DNA of 64,000 nt from Blastocystis hominis. Taxonomy: Eukaryota; Sar; Bigyra; Opalinata; Blastocystidae. The notes beneath the pieces are model-generated. The model had not been told where the DNA came from and did no database searches. It saw nothing but the letters and a program-made list of their open reading frames with translations. The translations under genes and the position numbers were made by a program. Below are positions 57,773 through 64,000 of this stretch, one piece after another. Each line of letters begins with the position of its first letter. Within the stretch, counting starts at the first letter, position 1. The DNA lies in NCBI RefSeq assembly GCF_000151665.1, contig NW_013171866.1, positions 1 to 64,000 of the forward strand, in the 5' to 3' direction.

Positions 57773-59420
57773 ATGTTTCTACTCTTGCTCGTTTTTGTCT
57801 ATTTGGGGTTGACTATTACATCTACGTGTTAATCATAGGGTGTCATTGCTGTGTGTCACTGTTTCAACTATCTCTCCTCAATTTCTATATTTACCTACTC
57901 GCGTAAGTACTTCTTCGTTTTCAAAGTATGTACCAGCAATATATGCTTTTGTATAGAGTGATTTCGAGCGATAATAGCTCTACCGTATTGGTATAAATTA
58001 GCTAACATCCTAGGAAGTGATTGCTACTGTTGCTCCAACTATTCGTGTCAATCCTACTGTCAGTGTGCCAAATACTACAAAGAATGAAGAGAACGATCAA
58101 AAAGAAGCAAAGCAAAGTAGCAACTCAAAGGATATAGAATTAGTTTACAATGTATCAAAGAATCATCGCGTGATGAGAGGTCATGGAATTACAGACCACC
58201 TTCCTGGAATTCGGTGGAATAGATATGGGTAGGAAATGGTTGATTCGTTTTTTTGTAGAGACTACTTGGACAAAAAAGGCTCCAAGCCTATCGACTATTC
58301 CATGATTAAGTCCGAAGAGTTACGTGAATTGTTGGTTTCGTTTTTGTAGAGTCAAATAATAGGGTTCGTTCCAAACGAAAATTGTTCCTTCTTCCCAATA
58401 CCAAAGGTTTAGGAAATCGATTACAGCTTTTCTGTGGTTTGTATTTCATAGCCATCCGACATAACTGTTCTATTGTGAGTAGGACTGTGCCTTGCTTCCT
58501 TTTAATGATTTTAGTTCCTCATTCTGCTATGTGGGACAAGTTTTGGACTATCAAGCAATTCTTCCCTCAGCAAGTTGTCTTTGCTGCTGATGAAGGTATC
58601 GATAAGTGAATTATTATGTGATTGAATAGACTTGAATTATCTATTTCATTTTAGCTATCTAATTGTTGTGAAAGCAATAGGGAATTACGTCAAAACCGAT
58701 TTAAGACGAATCAGGAAGTTCATTATGACGGGCAATGAGCGAATTGGATTACCTACAGGCATTACAACGATTATCGGATATTCGCACATTCTGCGATTCA
58801 TTCTCGATTCTAAACCTTATCATCCAATTCTATTAGCCAGTGGAATTACTGGTTTCCAAAAAAAGGTGTCGTCCCATATGAAGGTTTACTATTGTTATGG
58901 AGAGTTTTTACGAGACATTATGCAGATTACCGATCTGACAAAGGAAATGATGAAAGTACGATATCCGATCGTTTTTGAACAACCCTATGACGCGATTCAG
59001 CTGAGAATGGGAGGACGATTATCGGACGTTCCCATGCCTAATCATTATCTTACCATGAACTCATTGAATGTTGCCATTCGATGTATTGGAGCCTATTGCA
59101 AGTCAAAGAATCTTTATATAGCTTCTGATTCCATAAAGGCCAAGCGATTCATGAAAGAGAGACTACAAGGAAAGAATGTGACTTTTGTCAATGAGAAGTC
59201 TTTGTTTTCCGATAGTCAACTGAATAACATGGAAGGTGTTTACATCGCTACCTTTTCTGCTGTGGCTGATATCTATATTCTGGGAAATAGCCAGCAATGC
59301 ATAATGACGGAAGATAGCACATTTGCTTACGCTGGATGTGCTATCACAGGCAAACCTCCTGTGATTATTCCGTTAAAAAGGCAAGTGTGCTTTGAAAGTA
59401 ATAGGTTAAAAGAGCTGTAA
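57773..59420 (+). CDS. Fucosyltransferase-like glycosyltransferase 1
   Basis: A probable leader or membrane anchor (MFLLLLVFVYLGLTITST) at ATG 57773 is followed by an intron-rich stretch to EVIATVAPTIRVNP. The lumenal part has LPNTKGLGNRLQLFCGLYFI, a GLGNxL block as at the GDP-fucose site of GT11/GT37-type fucosyltransferases. It continues IQLRMGGRLSDVP and the C-terminal FSAVADIYILGNSQQCIMTE and STFAYAGCAITGKPP, where plant enzymes have a similar S-T-F/x block. The family is inferred from these blocks only. It is the sister of the next gene, with introns at matching places (for example after NRYG). First-exon joins are uncertain. Confidence 0.6.
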
Positions 59421-59851
59421 TGAGTACAGTGGAGATAACACTTTAATTGTTATGGTAATAGTAATATTATAACTTCTGTGATCTATTTGTGAACAATAAT
59501 CCTCGATACTTTAACAGTTCATGAAAGTGGCTTGCTACCAATGGCAATATGTACAAATGGAATAATTCAAACACAGTACTATAACAGTACTTGAAAAATA
59601 CCACTAGCTTCAAGTAATTGTATCCCACAGGGTAAAAATTAATATTCCTTTCTGCTACAAGATAATTGTCTATATGGGTGTCTGGATAATTAGGAATTGT
59701 CATGTTGTACATAGAAGGTCACGTTGACTTTACTCACACTTCATATAATAATCATGAAACTACTATAGAGTAACAATAACTTTTGGAATACCAATATTCT
59801 CCCATAATTGGTAGTCTTTATTACTTCTCTGGTCTTTTTGTTTTCATTAGA

Positions 59852-61488
59852 ATGAAGATAATATTGATCATTGTTGCAAGTTATATGCTGTTTTACTTTA
59901 TTGGGATTGTAAATATAGGTCACAATTTTACGTAATGAATTATGAATCAAATAGGTTATTTTATTTCCCATTTCAGGCTTGCCAAACATCTTTAGTGTCT
60001 GTAAGGTATAAAATCACTCGGTTTGTTCTATGTAGATGTTCTGACAAAGCAAGTCCAAAGAATAGTGTATCATTAGTTCAGCAAAGTGAAAATGTAATCG
60101 TATCGGACTCAAAAAGCGTTTTAAGAAACAATAGTCGGTTAGAAACAGTAACAGATTGGAGTAGCAATGTCACTACTCCACCAATAAATAATAATAATAC
60201 AAATGGCACAACTGCAGATGCCAATGTTGAAGCATTACTCAATGCCAAGCAAGATCATCAAATAAGGGCAGGAGCCAGGATTCGGGACTCTCTTCCTGGA
60301 ATCATAAACAGATATGGGTAATAGTTTGATATTTGTATACATTCTTTTAGTGATAGAGTCAGTTTGAACCACACAATTGATATTGAAGTCGGTCAAATAC
60401 AGTCTACGGAGTTAAGGGCTTTGTAATATATTATGATTGCAATCAAGTTATGCATAGAGTGAGTTCAAACCAGCGTTTGATCCTTTTACCCAATTATAAA
60501 GGCTTGGGGAATCGTTTGCAGCTGTTCAGTGGATTGTATTTTCTATCAATTAGACACAGAATCCCTATTATCAGTACGTTCGAATCTGTTGTTTAATTCT
60601 AGTTCCTTATTCTGCACTGTGGCATAAGGTGTGGAGCATTCGGCAGAACTATATGGGGCAGATTGTGTATGTTCCAGATGAAGGTATCGTTTTGAGAAAA
60701 TTGTGAATAATATAGATATAAGCTATCTGCTTCACTACAGTTATTTATTGATTCCCAAGCCAGACGGCGAATATTTTTATAAAGATTTGCGATTCACATA
60801 CTTGGCTTTTTCAAAAGGAACTCTTGATCAAATATTCCCAACAAGAATAACTGCAGTAATTGGAAATTTTCTTCTACTGAAGTTCGTGATCAATTTGAAG
60901 GAATACCAGGATATTCTCCTGCACAATGGAATAGTGAGTTTTCAGAAAAGGATTTCCTCCTCTCTCCAACAATACTATTGTTATGGAGAGTTTTTGAGGA
61001 ACGTTATGCCAATCACTGACCTGACAAAGCAGATCATGAGAATGAGATATCCGATCGTGGATACTCAATCATTTGATGCGATTCAGCTGAGAATGGGTGG
61101 AAGACTGAGCGATTTCCCGTTGGATCAGCAATGGTTATCAATAAGGTCTCTCGCTGTAGCGGTTCGCTGTATAGAAGCGCACTTCCAAACCAATAACATT
61201 TATGTTGCTTCAGATTCGATGTATGCAAAGAACTATCTGAAACGGAATCTGACGGATCGAAATGTGAGTTTTGTGAATGAGAAAGCACTCTTCTCTGATA
61301 CCCAAATCATGACTTTAGATAGTGTTTCTGTCGCTACCTATACAGCAGTGGCGGATCTGTACATCCTGGGTAAAAGCAAATCGTGTATCATGACAAGTGG
61401 AAGTACATTTGCTTTTGCTGGATGTGCACTCTCTGGCAATCCGCCGATTATATTGACCTTTAATGGAAATACGTGTACTGGATTTTAG
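59852..61488 (+). CDS. Fucosyltransferase-like glycosyltransferase 2
   Basis: Tandem paralogue of the gene before it. ATG 59852 opens a membrane anchor (MKIILIIVASYMLFYFIGI). A serine/asparagine-rich stem (NSRLETVTDWSSNVTTPP) carries N-glycosylation sequons (NNT, NVT). The catalytic part, joined by introns of about 33, 35, 29 and 32 nt, has LPNYKGLGNRLQLFSGLYFL, VPYSALWHKVWSIRQNY, FDAIQLRMGGRLSDFP, NIYVASDSMYAKNYL and SGSTFAFAGCALSGNPP. A type II Golgi transferase acting on glycoproteins or glycolipids would fit. Identity to copy 1 is moderate, so the duplication is not recent. Confidence 0.65.
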
Positions 61489-62305
61489 TTTTAGTAATGC
61501 GATTGAATATTGTAGTGTGTGGGTTTTTGTTTGAAAATACAAAACTGGACTAGAGTGTTATTAGCTTCTTGATTGATTGATTGATTGATTGATTTGTTGT
61601 TCCCTCCAATAAAGTAAATAGATAAGTCTTGTAACTTGAGATAAGAATACTTCTCATTGACCTAGAGTCCATTCTTATTGATTTCCACTTTATCGCTTGT
61701 TATCCTGTTACAATATTCAAACTTTTTGATTGCTATTAAAAAGAGAACAATGATCAAAATTGAATTCAAACAAAATCAGTTATGTATAACGAATCTCTAA
61801 GATTATTAATCCCTAGAGATCGTGCTTATTGTTTAAGAATACTGCTAACACCTCGATATTCCAAACAGTGTTTACAGATAGAGAGCAAAATTGCTGTTGT
61901 GAAAATGCTCTCTTTTGTCATTGTAGTTCATTTGGATATTCACACTAGTGTATATGATAATGACACAGTCTTACTTAGTTGTGCTTGACATTTATAATAA
62001 TTATGAGTTTCCAAAGGATCATGACTTGATCTATTGATTTTAAAAACATTCACAAATGGACTAATAATGTGTAAATGCACGTGAATCTTCATTAAATGAC
62101 TCTCTACTGAAGAGAAATCATGATAAAAGCTCGTATCACTGACCATAGAACAGAAGGAACAATTCGGTACACTTCAATACTGAGCTTAAGCAGCGTTATT
62201 TACAGACTAAAAACCAAACAACACGCTACTCGTCCAATGTACGCACTCTCTTTCCAACAAACAAGTTTACACATACTCTGATCTAGTTTATTCACTTTCC
62301 AAAAT
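61489..62305. other. Intergenic stretch
   Basis: Holds a (TTGA)n run at about 61571-61595 and, at 62256, the 3' motif of the next minus-strand gene. I see no gene. Confidence 0.5.
62256..62263 (-). terminator. 3'-end motif TGTTTGTT
   Basis: Exact motif about 43 nt past the stop of the low-complexity gene. Confidence 0.65.
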
Positions 62306-64000
62306 CTATTCTTCCTCTTCTAGGTCCGCTTGTCTCTCGCTCGCAGGAACGAACGGGGCGGCGTTCACTGACTCTGCATTAAATGTACGCGTTTTCAATG
62401 TCTGCTTTTCAAAAGACTGGCTCTGATTCTGGCTTTGATTCTGAATCTGCGATTGCTGTATCTGTTGATACTGCGAGATAGGGACTGACGAATACAAATG
62501 ATTCGACTGCATGGGTTGCAAGAGTTGCATAGGCTGCATTGTCTGCATTGTCTGCATGGGTTGAACGGTCTGCATTGGTTGCATTGGTTGCATTGTTTGC
62601 ATTGGTTGCATTGTCTGCATTGGTTGCACGGTCTGCATTGTTTGCATTGGCTGCATCGCATGGCCCTGCATGGGCTGCACGATCCGATTCACCGCCGTCG
62701 GGATCAGATACGGCATGTTCGAGTACGCCGCATTCCCGCGGTCCTGCTTGATCCCCGCGGGGAGCAGCACCGACTGTCCGCCGGGCGTTTCTCCCTGGGG
62801 TCTATGCGGTTCCCGCGGGGGGAGCGTGGCGGCGGGGGGATAGGCGTAGGACACCATCATCGGCACCGCGTGCTGCGCTCCCGCCTCCTCGCGACTCCCG
62901 GCACGCAGCGAGCGAAGATCCCGCGGGTCCCGCGGATCGCGGGGATCACGGGGATCGCGGGGATCGCGGGGATCGCGAGGGCGACGATCCGCCAGCACCG
63001 ATCGGGGCACATGGCTGGGAGCCAAGCCCGGACCCAACCCTTGATTCATTCCCTGGCCCATTCCTTGATTCATTCCCTGACTAATCCCTTGGCCCATTCC
63101 CTGACTAATCCCTTGGTTCATTCCCTGACTAATCCCTTGGTTCATTCCTTGATTCATTCCCTGGTTCATTCCTTGATTCATTCCCTGACTAATCCCTTGG
63201 TTCATTCCCTGACTAATCCCTTGGTTCATTCCTTGGTTCATTCCTTGGTTCATTCCCTGATTGATTCCCTGGTTCATTCGGGGCTGGGCGGCCCGAGGAT
63301 CGTCCTGTTCCTCGCCGCGTCGCTCTCTCGCTCCTTCCTCTCCCACGCTGTCCCGCGGGGATGGCCTCGCCGGCTCCTCGCCCGCCTCCTCCGCCTCTCC
63401 CGCCGCCGGCTCGCCGGCTTCCGCGGGGAACCGCGCCGTGGGTGCCATCCCCGCGGGGAGGGGTCCGCCCTGCTGGGCGAAGTAGGCGGGCTGCATGAAG
63501 GGCATCAGCGCCGCCACGCCGGGCACGTAGCCCTGGCCCAGCGGACGATTCACCGCGGGGATCACCGCGGGGGACACCAGCTGCGGCATCCCCGCCACCA
63601 CGCCCTGCGCCAGCCCCGCGCTCCCCGCGGGAGCCACGCCCTTCGCTCCGCTGGGGCCGCTCGGCAGCGACCGTATGTCGGACCGCATGTCGGACCGTAT
63701 GTCGGACCGTATGTCGGACCGTATGTCGGACCGTATGTCAGAACGTATGTCAGAACGTATGTCGGACCGTATGTCAGAACGTATGTCAGAACGCATGTCG
63801 GACCGCATCTCAGAACGCATGTCAGAACGCATGTCAGAACGCATGTCAGAACGCATGTCAGAACGCATGTCGGAGCGTACGTTGGGGTAGAGAGGGGGTC
63901 GTACGTCCTGGCGAAACTCCCTGCGCGGGTCGCGTCGGAGATCCTGCGGGATGTCGGGTCGCATTCGCTGGCGCACGGCGGGTCGGACGGGCGGGAACTT
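62306..64000 (-). CDS. Low-complexity repeat protein, partial (runs off the window)
   Basis: One open frame of at least 556 codons without an intron, lacking its N-terminus. From the window edge inward it holds an Arg-rich stretch (RRDPRREFRQDVRP), about 17 copies of an MRSD/IRSD tetrapeptide, a Gly/Ala/Pro-rich middle (LMPFMQPAYFAQQ), an acidic segment, GMNQ/GISQ repeats, a run of RDP repeats, a Met/Gln-rich run (MQPMQTMQ) and the tail FNAESVNAAPFVPASERQ followed by EEE. The VNAAPFVPAS tail is reminiscent of the PAM2 motif that binds the PABP MLLE domain, but the spacing is two residues short. An RNA-granule or translation-factor role is only a guess. GC-rich compared with the intergenic DNA. 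Confidence 0.7.
   Translation of the reverse strand, partial: KFPPVRPAVRQRMRPDIPQDLRRDPRREFRQDVRPPLYPNVRSDMRSDMRSDMRSDMRSDMRSEMRSDMRSDIRSDIRSDIRSDIRSDIRSDIRSDIRSDIRSDMRSDIRSLPSGPSGAKGVAPAGSAGLAQGVVAGMPQLVSPAVIPAVNRPLGQGYVPGVAALMPFMQPAYFAQQGGPLPAGMAPTARFPAEAGEPAAGEAEEAGEEPARPSPRDSVGEEGARERRGEEQDDPRAAQPRMNQGINQGMNQGMNQGMNQGISQGMNQGISQGMNQGMNQGMNQGMNQGISQGMNQGISQGMGQGISQGMNQGMGQGMNQGLGPGLAPSHVPRSVLADRRPRDPRDPRDPRDPRDPRDPRDLRSLRAGSREEAGAQHAVPMMVSYAYPPAATLPPREPHRPQGETPGGQSVLLPAGIKQDRGNAAYSNMPYLIPTAVNRIVQPMQGHAMQPMQTMQTVQPMQTMQPMQTMQPMQPMQTVQPMQTMQTMQPMQLLQPMQSNHLYSSVPISQYQQIQQSQIQNQSQNQSQSFEKQTLKTRTFNAESVNAAPFVPASERQADLEEEE
62932..62984. repeat. 9-bp coding repeat (RDP)n
   Basis: Tandem CGGGGATCG-type units encoding Arg-Asp-Pro on the minus strand. 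Confidence 0.85.
63043..63284. repeat. 12-bp coding repeats (GMNQ/GISQ)n
   Basis: About 20 units alternating between TTGATTCATTCC-like and TTGACTAATCCC-like forms. Confidence 0.93.
63672..63880. repeat. 12-bp coding repeats (MRSD/IRSD)n
   Basis: About 17 tandem dodecamers (GTATGTCGGACC and GCATGTCAGAAC types). Confidence 0.95.

Noticed and set aside
63043-63880. Regularly spaced short repeats resembling a CRISPR array
   Set aside because: The units are contiguous 12-mers without unique spacers and stay in one reading frame of a protein in a eukaryotic genome.

Overview
The window looks like nuclear DNA of Blastocystis sp. (an anaerobic gut stramenopile). Three things point there together. 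(1) Almost every gene is cut by very short GT..AG introns, mostly 28-32 nt. When these are removed by eye, conserved proteins join cleanly across reading frames. (2) Most gene ends carry the 8-mer TGTTTGTT shortly after the last codon. (3) At least three conserved genes (MLH1, proteasome alpha-1, a TRF4-type poly(A) polymerase) have no genomic stop before that motif. Each ends with a T, then four bases, then the motif, so the stop would be completed by the poly(A) tail. All gene models here were read by eye; exon junctions are inferences that need transcript support.

Layout. 0-8 kb, minus strand: a rhomboid protease, a tRNA-Arg(CCU), a UBA-like protein, a CH+LIM protein, proteasome alpha-1 with a (CCTG)n array just past its end, and an RPEL-like repeat protein. 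8.3-12.0 kb, plus: a CLEC16A/Ema (FPL domain) homologue. 12.1-17.2 kb, minus: a TOG-domain microtubule protein and an OST3/OST6 oligosaccharyltransferase subunit. 17.0-27.9 kb is a duplicated zone: two almost identical acyltransferase genes, two MFS transporters sharing a near-identical patch, and orphan ends of OST3 and MFS left by the duplication. Between them lie a MORN+LRR protein and a nuclear protein.

27.9-44.2 kb is a dense block on both strands: DEAD-box helicase, PRKRIP1-like protein, TBCCD1, a type II membrane glycosyltransferase-like protein, a Topors-like RING ligase overlapping Tim22 tail to tail, an ankyrin protein, a probable mitochondrial RNB exoribonuclease, a second and possibly broken MORN+LRR gene, TRF4-type poly(A) polymerase and chaperonin CCT3. 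44.3-49.3 kb, minus: a small coiled-coil protein, MLH1 and PP1. 49.6-56.6 kb: one very large secreted Ig-like/FN3 repeat protein, much more GC-rich than its surroundings. 57.8-61.5 kb: a tandem pair of fucosyltransferase-like genes. 62.3 kb to the end: the C-terminal part of a low-complexity repeat protein running off the window.

Most genes are housekeeping (proteolysis, folding, mismatch repair, RNA decay, N-glycosylation, mitochondrial import). The accessory part is the surface and membrane set: the adhesin-like giant, the fucosyltransferase-like pair, the MORN+LRR genes and the duplicated transporter/acyltransferase zone. I saw no retroelement, DNA transposon, CRISPR array or viral element.
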